DNA of 64,000 nucleotides from Campanula takesimana (Eukaryota; Streptophyta; Magnoliopsida; Asterales; Campanulaceae): the NCBI GenBank assembly GCA_026119855.1, contig JAOWBW010001044.1:186001-250000 (forward strand), in the 5' to 3' direction. Each line of letters opens with the position of its first letter. The stretch's first letter is position 1. The notes under the pieces were generated by a model. It was not told the origin of the DNA. It saw only the letters and a program-made list of their open reading frames with translations, and did not search any database. Below, one piece after another: positions 11,222 to 23,318 of this stretch. A program made the position numbers and the translations under genes.

Positions 11222-11348
11222 TATCGGGGTTAACTTTTTTTTGGCTTGGGCTAATGTTTTCCAGAGTACAATGGTTTTCGTGCAAAAAAAAAGTATAATG
11301 GTTAAACTGGAAGTCGTGCAAAGGTACAATGGTTGAAAATGAAATTAA
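11222..11348. repeat. right arm of a long inverted repeat pair
   Basis: It pairs with 10420-10545; shared blocks include ggggttaac, gtacaatggt and ggttgaaaatgaaa read on opposite strands. Confidence 0.65.
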
Positions 11349-11887
11349 ACCTAGAGAATAATTTCATCAAACTTTATTTGAGGAAAGTTAGTTCTTAAGC
11401 TTAATTACGAAGTTTGAAAGATGGATCTACACAGTCCATGCGTTTATGCAATTACAAATTGAACAGGAGGAACAAATTAGGATCATTTGCGAACTATCCA
11501 AATGAGTCATTGTGGAGCTCATCTTAGCTCATTTGCAACATAAAAGTGTTAAGCCTTTATTCCTTGATGGGGGTCTTTTAGATGCATAATCCTAATATTT
11601 TTGGATCTCATTATGATATGTAAATCCATTATGGAATGTGCTTTCATCCATAGTGGAAGAATAGGCTTGAGAACTGGTCCTTGTTTGTAGTTAGTTATGT
11701 GGCCATTATGCCGTACATAATGAAAATGAGAAGCTTCTTATCCTGAAAATAAAAATAAGAAAAAGAGAGACTGACCCTTTTTCGTTTTTGTCATACTTTT
11801 TGATATAGAAGGAATATGTCATATTTTTGATATGTAAAGGTTTCTCTGTGGCAGGTTCAAGTTTGTTGAACTAAGGTGGTTAGACTC

Positions 11888-14813
11888 ATGGGCGTTTCTG
11901 GAAAATGGATAAAAGCACTAGTTGGATTCAAGAAACCAGAAAAGTCCCAATCTTCGGGGAAAGATGAAAATGTTGGTATCTTTATCATTTTTTCTCTTTT
12001 GTTTGTTGACTCAAGATGTTTGTATCATGCGTGTTTTATCACTTTATTTGATTTTTCACTCCATATACCTTTCTAATTTGTTGCATCTTGTCCACTTGGT
12101 CCGTGTAAGACTTCCAAACCAATTTTACGAAAATGAGAAAAATTGCTGACTTTTTTCTGCTTAGAGACTCTAACATGATGCTGATCTGATATTCTCTTCG
12201 ATGGTTTAGGGTTGAGTTTTGGTCTTCTATTTTTTTTTCGCTTCGGTTTATCTCTCTGTTGGTATGTCATCTCTGCAAGTGCAAGCAACTGTCGACAGGG
12301 AGGAAGGGTGTGAGAGCTTTCTAAGCCTGCATCTAATGAAAAGCTGTTTTAATAATAAAGCAGTTAACGCTCCTACATCATCATTCATGTTGCTTCTTAT
12401 TGAAAATGCAGAGAGTGGGGGTCACCGGAATGTTTCGGCACAGGAGAAAGCAATCGGTTGAGATTGAACATGATGTATTTAATCATGAGCTCGGTCAACA
12501 TGCTGCTAAATCCGTTGAAGATGCCACCCTCTCCTCTGTACAAGATACTAGTGATTCCCAGTCTACTTCATTTCAAGTGCGAGATTCATCTCAAATGGAG
12601 CAGGGTATGAGAGAAGAATGGGCAGCTACACGCATCCAAACAGCTTTTCGAGGATTTTTGGTACCGAATCTCCCTGCTTCCTTTTTATATCTGTCTACAT
12701 GTGGTTCTAGTTGATATATCATCTAGTTTGTACTCCAGAATGAATGATTATGTTCCTAATACCAACCAACATCTTGTAAGCAACAGTTTAAATTCAGAAA
12801 ATAATTTGCGCCATCCATTTGTAAGAACGAAAGTTTGATTCTGGTTATCCACAAGAGAATAAACATAAGAGAAAAGAGAAGAAATTATTAGACTCATATG
12901 TCATCAAATGGATCTGATTCTTGAGGACAAAGGTCCTTCTAAAGACCTGTTTTACTGATAAGGTTGCTTGAAAATTGACAAATCTTTTGGAGTTGAACTT
13001 GTTTGCATCGTGACATTGATAAATCTTTTTTATCAAGTGAGATTTCGTGATGGTTACACATGACAATTGGTTCACCTTCAGCAAGAGAGACTATGAGCTC
13101 AAACCAATGGCAGCGCTTCTACTGACCTCAGATGTAGGAACCCATACTTCATAACTCTAAGCCGAGCCACAAATTAAATGCTAGTATTTTTATACTTAAT
13201 GATAATTTATAGCCTGCTGTAGTTGTTTCTCTCATGCACAGATTTGTTTATAATTTTTTGGTCCGTGCAGTGCTTTTAAATCTGTTAGTGATGATTGTCA
13301 GGCTAGGCGAGCTCTACGAGCACTGAAAGGATTGGTAAGGCTTCAAGCTCTTGTCAGGGGCCACGCTGTGAGAAAGCAAGCTGCGATTACTCTACGCTGT
13401 ATGCAAGCTTTGGTGAGGGTTCAGGCTCGTGTGCGAGCTAGGCGTGTCCGTCTTTCTCTGGAAAGCCAAACGGAAGAACAGAAGCTTCAGCAACAGCTTG
13501 AAAATGAAGCTCATGTGAAAGATATAGAGGTGACTGCTCCTTAGAACTGTTAATGAGATGATGAACTACAATAGACGAAAACTCTTATATTTTCAACTAC
13601 TGCTGAAATATTACTCTTGGTCCATAGTAGAAAGATAGCAAAAAGTTATGAATCATATTCCATATTCCTTTTTACTGGATCAGGGATGTCATCGGCAAAA
13701 TCAGAATGGTAGTTGACCCGGCTAGCAGATACATACTTTCTTGAGGGGAGGGGTGTATCGAACTTCTAAGCTAGTATATCTGCTGTAATAAATATTATGA
13801 AATGGCAAGTCTTAGATTACATAATGATATATAATCAAGTATAAGCCTGTATGTTTCTTGAATGACATTTGTGAATAGTAAAAGCTGCAGATTGAAATTG
13901 CGAATGTGTTCTTGTGTTTCTTTTCGTTCCTCTGTGTTAATTCAGTCATCTTACTTTCTTTTTAGTTATTATTAATGCTTCTATTACTTGTTAATTTGAT
14001 ACAGGAAGGATGGTGTGATAGGGCTGGATCAGTAGAACAAATTCAAGCCAAGTTATTGAAGAGACAGGAGGCGGCAGCAAAGCGTGAAAGGGCCATGGCA
14101 TATGCTCTTGCTCACCAGGTAACTGACTAAGCATTAAGCTTGCTACGGAGATGAGATGATAATATGATTTCGAATTTGATTTAGCTTATTTAAAAGCATG
14201 CACGGAAGCATAAATGTTCAAGAATTAATTAATAGGGGCCTTCAATGTTAGGGTTTAGAAGAAATTAATTTTTAGAACTGCAGTCATGGGAAGTATGTGG
14301 GCGTTCCCATAAAGACAATATTGCTCGTCTATGATACACATGCATGTCTGCATAATGTGCTTTGATCACACATTCTTGACAACCCCCTTCCCTCTCTCGC
14401 TCAAATGTGCGTGCGTGTGAGAGAGAGTATGTCACAAACATGTTTGCTTAATGTGCGTGCACAGACATACTTGAGTACTTGACAACTCTCTTCTCCTTCG
14501 CTCTCTAAAATGTGTGTGCAAATACACATTATCCACTTGTTCATGTGTAGCATATACGAGCCATATTGTCTTTATAATGAGCGGGAGATAGAGAGTCCTT
14601 TCCACGCACATTCTTGAAAAGTGTTCTAAAAGATCCCCGTCTAGGCCGCCTAGGCCCTAGGCGTTCATGAAGCGCCCAAGTCCCGCCTAAGATATCATAA
14701 CTATTTCTGAATTCTCGGCCCCGCCTAAGTCCGCTTAGACCCCGCCTAGGCGCTAGGCCCTGCTGCGGCGCCTAGCGACCGCCTAGCGCTTTTTAGAACC
14801 TTGCTTGAAACTC

Positions 14814-14847
<34 letters not shown>

Positions 14848-16401
14848 TTTGTGTGTTCCCAAATGCACATTATCTACAGATCCATGTGTAGATACTATAG
14901 ATGAGCCATATAGAAGTAAAGGCTACTGAATATTTAATGAACCTGACAGTTGATAAAATCCCCATCCCATTCTAGTCATTGATAAGAACTTGACTGTATA
15001 TTGGTCAGAAGTCTTTTTGCTATCTTTAGCCTAGAACACTTAGTTATTATAGACGGTGATTTCATTTTGTAGTTTTGTCATGTACTCCCTCCGTCCCATA
15101 ACTATATGCACAAATTTCCTTTTTGGGCGTCCCATTGATAAGTCATACTTTCCTAAAATGGCAAAGAATCTTCACTATTCCTCTCACTCATTCTCTCTCC
15201 TACTTTAGTTTTATACTCACAACACCAATCAACCTACTAACCCCTACCCCACTTTCTCTCTCCTACTTCACTTTTCACACTCACAACAACTACTCACTAC
15301 TATTCATCACTTAATTCCCAGTTATGGGACGGAGGGAGTAGAGTATTTTGGTACATTAGATTTAGGATACTTTTCTTGGGCATCAAGTGTGTGTGTATAA
15401 AAGGCCTCCAATGCAATATATTAGTTAGCTTTAGAATCATTGTTCAAATCATAAACACATGCATGCTCCTGGCTGATTGGTTCCCGAGAAAAACATGTAT
15501 TAAGGCTTAGCCTGTGATATAATCCTCAACGTGCTGGAAGTGGGGGGAGGGGGGAAGAACAGAAACAGCTGGGAAAGACTGTCAAGAGAAGCAGCACTGA
15601 GGCTTGACTTGTGAGTTACTTGTTGTTTATCAGGAACAGGCAGGATGAATGGTTTTACTTCTCCCAACCAAAATATCTGAGTCCGGAATGGGGTAGAAAG
15701 GAGGAAAGAATTGACTACTTTGTTAGGAGTAAATTTTTCCCTCCAGGCAGTAAACTGGCTTGCTCACGACTAAATAAATAATCTTTCAGCGAAGGACCTT
15801 GTAAAATCAAAGCTATATTTCAATTCTAAATATAATGAGTAGAAGACAAACTTCTTCCTTAGACATAGATCTCTCTCTTTATCTCCTTTGTTCCTTGTAC
15901 TAACAAGGTCAATCTGTGGGCCACAGTGGCAGGCAGGATCAAGACAGCTGGCAGCTCCCTCTGAGTTTGAACCAGATAAAAGCAACTGGGGTTGGAACTG
16001 GTTGGAGAGATGGATGGCTGTTCGTCCATGGGAAACCGTTTTCTTGACAATAATCTGAGAGACGGAGTGAAGATTCAAGAGAGTGTTTCTGCTGAAGATG
16101 CCACGAACCATTTAAATTCTACTGCCAAGAAATCTACTCCGACAAACACTCAGTCAAAACTTTCGAACAACAAAAATTGTCCTCCTAATTCTGATGGCTG
16201 TGATTCTTCTTCACCTGGAATATCCATGGCTAAGCAAGAAGCATCAGCCACATCGTCTTCCAAGATAAAGACTAAGCCATTTCCGAAACATGTGGTTGAA
16301 GAGGGTAGCTCAAGATCTCACAGCAATCCTAAAGAAAGACCTTCACTTTCAGATAAACAAGGAAAGAAGCGACTTTCTCTTCCTGGTGGTGGTGAGTTTT
16401 G

Positions 16402-16442
<41 letters not shown>

Positions 16443-17873
16443 TGAATGTCTCAGAGCTGAAATTACACTTATCAAAAGACACGAGCTTCTAATGGCAACA
16501 AGGATCAATTGTTCTCTATTGACATTCAAGAAATACCCTTTCGACTTTTAGGTTTGGGCAATGCTAGGGGCACAAAAGAAGTTCACAAAAAGATGGATAC
16601 AAAAGGAGGTGGCGATATTTTATTGGTTGTATCGATTGTGGACCCGGCACACTTTAACTAAAAACACCAATCAAAATCATGACACATCATTTTGTAAGCC
16701 AAATTTTGTGGCACTTTTTGTGACTTTATATTTACCCTTTAGGTTTTTCATATGCCAATGCAATTTCAACAAACAACAACAACAAAGCCTTAGTCCAAAA
16801 ATAATTCGGGCCGGCTAACATGAATCCTCATATGTCGCCGTGAAAGAAAAGATATAAGAAAAAAAATGAGTTAAAAGAAGAAATAGGTGAGAATAAAATT
16901 TAGAAAGAAAAAAAAAGAAGGAAAAAAAAAAGCAGTGATAATAAAAAGAATAAGTATATGATATAAAGGTAATGAAAAGGTAATGAAATAATAATAATAA
17001 TAAATAAATAAATAAATAAAATAACATATCAACCCCCAACACCCGCATGAATTTTTGCCCTCCACTCCGGCCTCTTCATCGCCATATTTTCATCCAATCC
17101 AAGTAAACTTGTATCGTTTTCAATAACCCTTATCCATGTTTGCTTAGGCCTTCCCCTTCCCCTTATCAATTGATTACTTTTCTACTTTTTAGGCCTCCTA
17201 ACATGTGAATCACTCGGTCTCCATCTCACATGACCAAACCACCTCAGACGACTCTTCTTCATTTTATCTTCAATGGGTGCGCAACTCCTACTTCACCTCG
17301 TTCCTCAATTGATCCTTTCTTGTATGCGCACACATCCATCGTAACATACGCATCTCCGCCACATTCATCTTATGAACGTGGCACTGTTTCACGGCCCAAC
17401 ATTTAGTGCCATTAAGCAGTGTCGGCATGATTGCCATGCGGTAGAATTTTCCCTTTTAATCTATGGGGCATATGCCGGGAACACATAGAAACTCTGTGGC
17501 AATCTTCAACTTCAACCAACCTGCTTTAATCCTATGAGCCACATCTCAATCCAATTCTCCGTCTTTTTGGATAATAGATCCAAGATAGCGAAAAGTCCGA
17601 AGCTTGGACAATCTTTCCATCGACTGTGATCACCCCTGCTTCCTAGCTTCCAACTCTGCTCAAACTTACAATGTTTATTTTCACTTTATTCACATTTCAA
17701 TTAATGGTATTTGAGCAGGGAAAGGTGGGCGGGGTCTAGGGGCTCCATCTAAGCAACATTCTAAAGCTGCTCCAAGAACGCTCATCTCGCAGAAGCTCAC
17801 AAAGGAGAATTCCACGTCAAAAGGAGATGAAGCAAAAACCTCAAAACCCGTCCCGTTGGTTTCTGATTCTTGA
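11888..17873 (+). CDS. IQD5-like: IQ67-domain calmodulin-binding protein (IQD5-like), six coding exons
   Basis: Coding exons by GT-AG sites and family alignment: 11888-11971, 12412-12660, 13302-13529, 14005-14118, 15927-16391, 17719-17873 (stop TGA 17871-17873); about 430 residues if in frame. IQD proteins bind calmodulin and scaffold microtubules and membranes. The N-terminus [16 protein letters not shown] is typical. The IQ67 domain spans exons 2-3: first IQ motif [10 protein letters not shown] is cut by a phase-0 intron at the family's conserved place; [14 protein letters not shown] and [15 protein letters not shown] follow. Exon 4 has [22 protein letters not shown], exon 5 the [17 protein letters not shown] block, and SSPGISM and KKRLSLPGG follow. 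One A appears lost in ggaaacc (about 16031-16037): the upstream frame hits TGA at 16056 (about 268 residues), while the remaining exon is conserved in the other frame. It is either an assembly error or a recent truncation. Introns hold several MITEs and a LINE piece. Confidence 0.9.
14620..14803. mobile_element. gcctaggc-rich non-autonomous element in IQD intron 4
   Basis: Dense in gcctaggcg/cgcctagg palindromes. The ends pair as gttctaaaa against ttttagaac, and cttgaaa flanks both sides (14613-14619 and 14804-14810), a probable 7-8 bp hAT-like target duplication. No frame. Confidence 0.6.
14815..14847. repeat. (TC)n(AC)n microsatellite
   Basis: A compound run of tc then ac dinucleotides in IQD intron 4. 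Confidence 0.85.
15085..15338. mobile_element. Stowaway-like MITE in IQD intron 4
   Basis: It starts ctccctccgtcccataac and ends gttatgggacggagggag between TA dinucleotides: an 18-bp perfect inverted terminus. The inside is rich in ctctctccta. Confidence 0.92.
16404..16439. repeat. (CT)n microsatellite at the IQD exon 5 donor
   Basis: An uninterrupted ct run starting about 10 bp after the gtgagt donor at 16392. Length change here could affect splicing. Confidence 0.92.
16556..16737. mobile_element. Mutator-type MITE with 9-bp target duplication (IQD intron 5)
   Basis: Both flanks carry tttaggttt (16547-16555 and 16738-16746). The left end gggcaatgctaggggcacaa matches the element at 54660-54842, and the size is nearly the same (182 against 183 bp). 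The right end is more diverged. A 9-bp duplication and G-starting termini fit the Mutator superfamily. Confidence 0.82.
16768..17650 (-). pseudogene. 5'-truncated LINE (L1-type) reverse transcriptase remnant in IQD intron 5
   Basis: On the minus strand the sequence reads as the C-terminal part of plant LINE RTs, for example [19 protein letters not shown] and [16 protein letters not shown] (about 17270-17400), with stops and frame changes around it. The 3' end is the simple repeat ttgttgttgttg (16771-16785, minus strand) after a gactaaggct block, as in many plant LINEs. It lies antisense to the IQD gene. The truncated 5' end fits target-primed insertion. Confidence 0.8.
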
Positions 17874-18291
17874 ATCTTGAGCTATTATTTCTGGTGGAAG
17901 AAGCAGTTTCAAGTTGTAAATACAGGATAAGTTGAGAGGTTGGAGTTTCTACTATTGGATTGTTTATTCAAGTCTTGAATGGTATTATCACCATGGCAGA
18001 ATGGACGCGGAAATAAGATTGGAACAACTAGGAATGTTGTTATATTGAGTTCTGATTATTGTATCATTGTTTGTGTCACTAGCGGTAAGTACATTGTGTT
18101 TCTGGTGTTGTACCGTGTTGAGGTGATATTCATTTGATTTGTAACATATCATGTCAGTAATTTATAAATCAGAGTAATTAACTGTACAATTATATTCCTA
18201 TGTCCTGGACCTCCTGGTTATAATCCTTCCAGACAGAATTTTTCACAATTCAATTACACAAAAGAGATTATGTCGGGGCACTATCGATGTA

Positions 18292-18631
18292 CTCCCTCCG
18301 TCCCGGAGCAAGAGTTCTACCCCTCATTTGCACGCTTATTAATAAATATTGGAAGTGATGTAAATGTTGTGAGTGTAAAAGTAAAGTAGGAGAGAGACGT
18401 TTATTAATAAATATTGGAAGTGATGTAAATGTTGTGAGTGTAAAAGTAAAGTAAGAGAGAGAATGAGTGGGAGAGAATAGTGAATTGATTGGTGTTGTGA
18501 GTATAAAAGTAAAATAGGAAAGAGAATGAGGGGGGTGAATAGTAAAGATTCTTTGCCATTTTAAGAATAGGACTCTTACTCTGGGACGTACCAAAATGGA
18601 AAGTAGGACTCTTACTCTGGGACGGAGGGAG
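18292..18631. mobile_element. Stowaway-like MITE with internal tandem duplication
   Basis: It runs from ctccctccgtcccgg to gggacggagggag between TA dinucleotides, just after the IQD gene. A unit of about 60 bp (ttattaataaatattggaag ... agtaaagta) is present twice in tandem at about 18338-18400 and 18401-18460, making it longer than its relatives. Confidence 0.9.
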
Positions 18632-18725
18632 TAATATTTTGAGAAAAGAAATTCAAAATTGGTTTGTGTCAAAACTATATCAAACAATTTCAAAACAATT
18701 CATGAAAAACCCATAAAAAAAAATA

Positions 18726-19046
18726 CTCCCTCCGTCTCATTTTAAACTTCAAAAATTTTCTATTTTGAGTGTCTCATTTTGTGTCATTGCCCGTCGACCT
18801 GCTTCTATTTGTTTAGATGTAATCCAAGCAGGTTCAAGTGCCTACTTCAAAACCTAAAAATGAGGTTTTTATACTTCTTTATTTGTGGGCCTCACATGTC
18901 GTACTCACAACAATTACCCACTAACTATTCTCTACACCACTTTCCCTCTTCTACCAAACCATCTATACTTACAAGTTACAACATATCACATTTTTCTTAA
19001 TTTTGAATCCAAATTTTTTTTGAAGCTTAAATTGGGACGGAGGGAG
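18726..19046. mobile_element. Stowaway-like MITE
   Basis: It begins ctccctccgtctcattttaa and ends ttaaattgggacggagggag between TA dinucleotides. The interior is unlike the neighbouring MITE. Confidence 0.88.
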
Positions 19047-19049
19047 TAA

Positions 19050-19440
19050 ATTGGTGGTAGACAGTAATACTCACTGTCTCAGAAAGATAGTCTCATTTTA
19101 ACTTTTTATTTTGACTTTTATGATCGACAAAAATGAACTTTGACAAACTATTGGTGACTATCTAATCATTCTAATGAAATTTTAAAATTTGTAATTGATA
19201 AATCATTAAGTGATTTATCAATAATTACGTATAAATTTTAAAATTTTATTTTGATCACTAAATTGACACGTAAAAGTTTATTTTGGTTGACCGTATCAAT
19301 ATCAATCAAGACCGAAATAGATTTGCCGAAAAAAGCCCTGAATAGATTAAGAGAAAGGGAAAGAGACAATATAAAAATAAAAATTAAGAATCCATCATGG
19401 ACAGGATGCCTAATCAGTACCAAAAAAGGCCAATAGTCAA
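19050..19440. other. AT-rich stretch, possible half MITE
   Basis: It starts with a decayed MITE-like end (tactcactgtctcagaaagat) at about 19068, but no matching right end is found. Nothing else is supported before the 5' region of the GT14 gene. Confidence 0.3.
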
Positions 19441-19593
19441 ACCTCCGTGTTTGTTTATACCTTTCGTCGTCGTCGGTTACACCCACACCCACCCGCCGTT
19501 AAATCAACTCTGCAAATCCAAACGCCGTTACAGACAGATTGACGCCATCCAATTCCCTTCTTCCTCTGTCACAATCACTTCCTCCTCACCCCT

Positions 19594-19630
19594 TCATCAT
19601 CATCACCATCACCATCATCTTCTTCATCTC
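19594..19630. repeat. (CAT/CAC)n low-complexity tract in the GT14 5' region
   Basis: catcatcatcaccatcacca-type repeat about 290 bp before the GT14 ATG, in a pyrimidine-rich leader. Confidence 0.7.
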
Positions 19631-19908
19631 TAAAACTTTCTCTCTCCAAAAATTCTCTCACTTCACTACTAAACCTCTCATCATCAAGAACAATGACATA
19701 GCCAATGTACATATTCTTCTCACCAATTGACTGTTTCATCTCCACCCCAATTTCTTTTTCAAAGGGTAATTATTCTTTTTTTTCTTTATCAGTGTTCTTC
19801 AGCAATCGATTTAATTGATTGATCCAGATCGCCGGAATTTTTCTTGCATCAGTACAGTTCTGTTCCGACGATCTTGATTTGATTGGAGTTCACATTTGTG
19901 ATTCCATT

Positions 19909-20994
19909 ATGTTATCATCATCAACAACTTCCCCATTCATACCAACCTTGTTATTGTTAATCTCTCTCCCAATTCTCTTCCTTCTAGCCCCACGAATCCT
20001 TCCTCCCCGCCATTTACCCATTTATCTTCCCGACGAACTCGACGATCTCTCCCTCCTCCGCCGTGCCTCCGCCGAGTCATATACTAATCGCCACCTACCA
20101 CGCCCATCTTCTAAATCTCGACTCGGCGCCACCAACCCTAAACCTAAAATCGCCTTCCTCTTCCTCACCAACTCCGACCTCCATTTCTCTCCTTTGTGGG
20201 AACTCTTCTTTGAATCTCAATCGAATTCCCATCTGTATAATCTGTATGTTCATGCTGACCCAACCATCAGAATCAACCCACCAGGAGGCGTATTCAGTTC
20301 CGATCGGTTCATCCCATCGAAGAAAACCTACCGCGGTTCGCCTTCCCTTATCTCCGCTGCTCGCCGCCTCCTGGCAACCGCACTCCTCGACGATCCGGCC
20401 AACGCATTCTTCTCTCTCATATCCCAGCACTGCATCCCTCTTCACTCGTTCAAGTTCGTTACGACACCCTCTTCGAAACCAAAACCCACCAAGTAGCCGA
20501 ATTGGGGAAGTTGAACTACCGGAGCTTCATCGAGATTATCTCGAAGACGCCCATCTGTTGGACAGGTACAATGCGAGGGGAAAAAACGTGATGATGCCGG
20601 ACGTGCCCTTTGACAAATTCCGGGGCGGGTCCCAGTTCTTCACCCTCACGCGGCGGCACGCGCTTTTGGTTGTCGGTGATCGGAGACTATGGAGGAAATT
20701 CAAATTGCCTTGCCACAACACTGAATCTTGTTACCGGAAGAACATTATTTTCCGACGCTCTTGTCAATGGAGGATCCAAAAGGGTGTACTCATTATACAT
20801 TGACGCGAGTGAATTGGACCGGCACCGTTAACGGCCACCCACACACGTACCACCCGCCGGAGGTATCGACGGAGCTGATTTACGAGCTCAGGCAGTCGAA
20901 TTATACCCTGCCTTATATGTTTGCCCGGAAATTCTCTCCGGATTGCTTGACGCAATTGATGGATATGGCGAAAACTGTCCTTTTCCGGGACTAA
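19909..20994 (+). CDS. core-2/I-branching (GT14, DUF266, BC10-like) glycosyltransferase
   Basis: From MLSSSTTSPF to TAA at 20992-20994 the sequence encodes about 362 residues without introns. GT14 proteins are type II Golgi enzymes thought to add sugars to wall or arabinogalactan glycans; the acceptor is unknown here. A hydrophobic segment (about residues 12-32) is the signal anchor. Family blocks in order: AFLFLTNSDLHFSPLWELFF, YNLYVHADP, FFSLISQHCIPLHSF, FIEIIS, GSQFFTLTRRHALLVV, EEHYFPTLLSM, GCTHYTLTRVNWTGT, ARKFSPDCLTQLM. These blocks fall in different frames: single bases seem lost near 20460, 20551 and 20735. As written, the first frame stops at 20494-20496 (195 residues). There are no substitution-type stops, so assembly error or very recent decay are both possible. 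The start is the ATG that precedes the anchor; an upstream in-frame extension from 19819 lacks an ATG with better context. Confidence 0.85.
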
Positions 20995-23318
20995 ATTTTG
21001 ATTGCTGGTGCGTTCGATCTTCTTTACTTTCTCTTTCTCCACTCTAGAAATTCGTTTCCTATTTCTTGATGTTTTCTGCTTATTCTGAATTGACTAGGTG
21101 TTTTCTGAGTGGACTCTGGCAAGTTAGATAGGAGTAACTCCTATTTTTGTGAAAAGTTGTATATCCCGAAATAAATGTCACATTCAACAAAAACACGACG
21201 TTTCTAGTTTGCCCTTGCCCCAAAAATGATAGTACTTCATGTCGATCGTATACTTGTACATCATATGCCTAGCTTTTCTTTTAAGAAAGGTCAATTTAGA
21301 GTGATCACCACACTTTGCATTCTATTTTTAGAAACGTGATATTCATTTTGGGACAAATCGATAAAGATATCTAATTGTGTTAATTGTTTAACTTTTTAAT
21401 ATTTGTAAGTTCTATAGTACTATTTCCTTTTGGAATCTGCAATTCAACAAGGGATTATGTTTGTGGAAATATTGTTTATGCAGAAAGAGAAAAAGGTTTT
21501 ACTACTTACTTTGATATTTTCTTAAAATGAAAAGGTTGTTTTGGGAAAAAAAAAAACAAAAAACAAAAAGGAGAGTTGGGTTTTTTTTGTTTTTTTTTTT
21601 AGAAAGCGTGAGTATTTAACTTTCTAAAAGTTTATGAAATGCAAGTTTGTTGATCAGCTTTCTCCAAATTTTAGATTTCCTGTTCTTTAGTTGTTACTCT
21701 TTTTTCCACAAAACAGAGTAAATTTATCATAGGATTCACATTTTCCTGGAAAAGGAATGAAGTAGTATTTATTATTTTTTCCGTCTAATAATAAAGTTTA
21801 GTAGTCGACTATAACATGTTTTAACGAACTTCTTTTTTATGTATTTGTACATTGAATATACCATGAAAACTGCACTTATACTATTTTTTTTAAAACGCGA
21901 CCTTGTTTTGAGATGGATAAAAGGGAAGTGTGACCTTTTACTAGGAAGGAAGTAGGTAGTATCAAACAAACTGTGAACTCTAATTTGTTTTTCCTTAAGT
22001 AGGTTTGTTTGTTTCTTTTTGTTTGTGTGCGTATCATAATTCTTTGTTTTGGGGTTGTTAATTTTTGTGGAGGTTGGGTGGGTGGGTGGGTGGGATTGAA
22101 AGGTTGATAATATGGAACTTCCATTTTGAATTTTCTGATATTTAAATTGCCTGAAAATCAAAACCAAGTTAGAAAATTGGATATTTTGGATATACTATAG
22201 TTTATGTTCTTTCTTTAAGTAATTTGTTAATCCATGGTGTTTTAGTCTTGTATATTTTGAGACCAACACTTTGTTGTCGTTGTATTTCATATAAATAGAG
22301 GACTTAGTTTCCTTTTCTCTAACGATAATTTCCTCTTAATGTGTAAACGACCTATGAAATCCCAAGCTATTGTCAAAGTATAATAATAATCCAACAAAGA
22401 AATCATAATCACATACGAAAACTAGCCTATGGGATCGAAAGCTATTGTCTAACTGACAATGGAAAATTGAAAAAGTCTCCCTTATTAGCATATTCTTGGT
22501 TTGTCAGGTCAATGGAACTCACCTGATCTTTTAAAAATTCTTCAAATTAACTTTATAGAGTGCGAGTTTACTGCAAGTTAGGGAAATAATTCTCTTTTTA
22601 GTTGGTAATTAGGGCAAGTCTGATATCTGCCATAGCCATACTCTCCCCCCGGTGCTATTCTTACTTGATAGAGTTCGAGTTTACTGCAAATTAACTTGTG
22701 TTACTTTTATCCGTTTCAGTTTTGTACATTTTCCAAGTGAGGAAGCAAAGGTATCATATGAGCTGCAGGAATATTTTTTTGAGGCATTGGAACGGAAGAA
22801 AATATAGGGACGGACATTTGTTTGGTTGGAATACCACGAGTTCCCTGATACATATAAAGTAGTAGATGAATCAATCACCAACAACATATGCGCGCAAGCA
22901 TTCATTCATTCCCAACGGATCGATCAATCACATTCGAAAAAAAGGTTTGTGGTAGTAATTTGATGGATCTGAATAGCATTTTGCATTTGGGTACATTTGT
23001 ACATAGCAATCTTCTCTTGTACTACTAGTAGAGTTGCAGTTATATCATATATGCCCCCTTAGCAGCAATGCTAAGTTTGTACCTGTGTTCCATTCATGGC
23101 TTTTCTTTTCGAGATTAAATTTATTTCTGCCCCAATTTGGCCTTCTTTTTTTCTTCCTATTTTTGGGGCGTCTTCCCAGTTTTATGGAGGAGTAGTTTGT
23201 AATCAGACTGGACTTTGAATGAAATTCTTATATCAATTTCCTATTATTCTTGGATTGTCCTACTCTCTCCGTTTGAGCCAGAGAAGCCTTGAGATGAATG
23301 TCGATTTCCTTTTGACGT
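20995..23318. other. GT14 downstream region; possible 3' UTR exon at about 22722-23245
   Basis: No coding frame is supported. A polypyrimidine-ag acceptor (ttatccgtttcag, ending at about 22721) precedes non-coding sequence that ends in an A/T-rich, polyadenylation-like stretch (gaatgaaattcttata) at about 23216-23245. It could be a spliced 3' UTR of the GT14 gene, or chance. Confidence 0.3.

Noticed and set aside
15992..16492. 166-codon frame as an independent gene
   Set aside because: It is the second frame of IQD exon 5 beyond the one-base loss, running on into the intron; not a separate gene.
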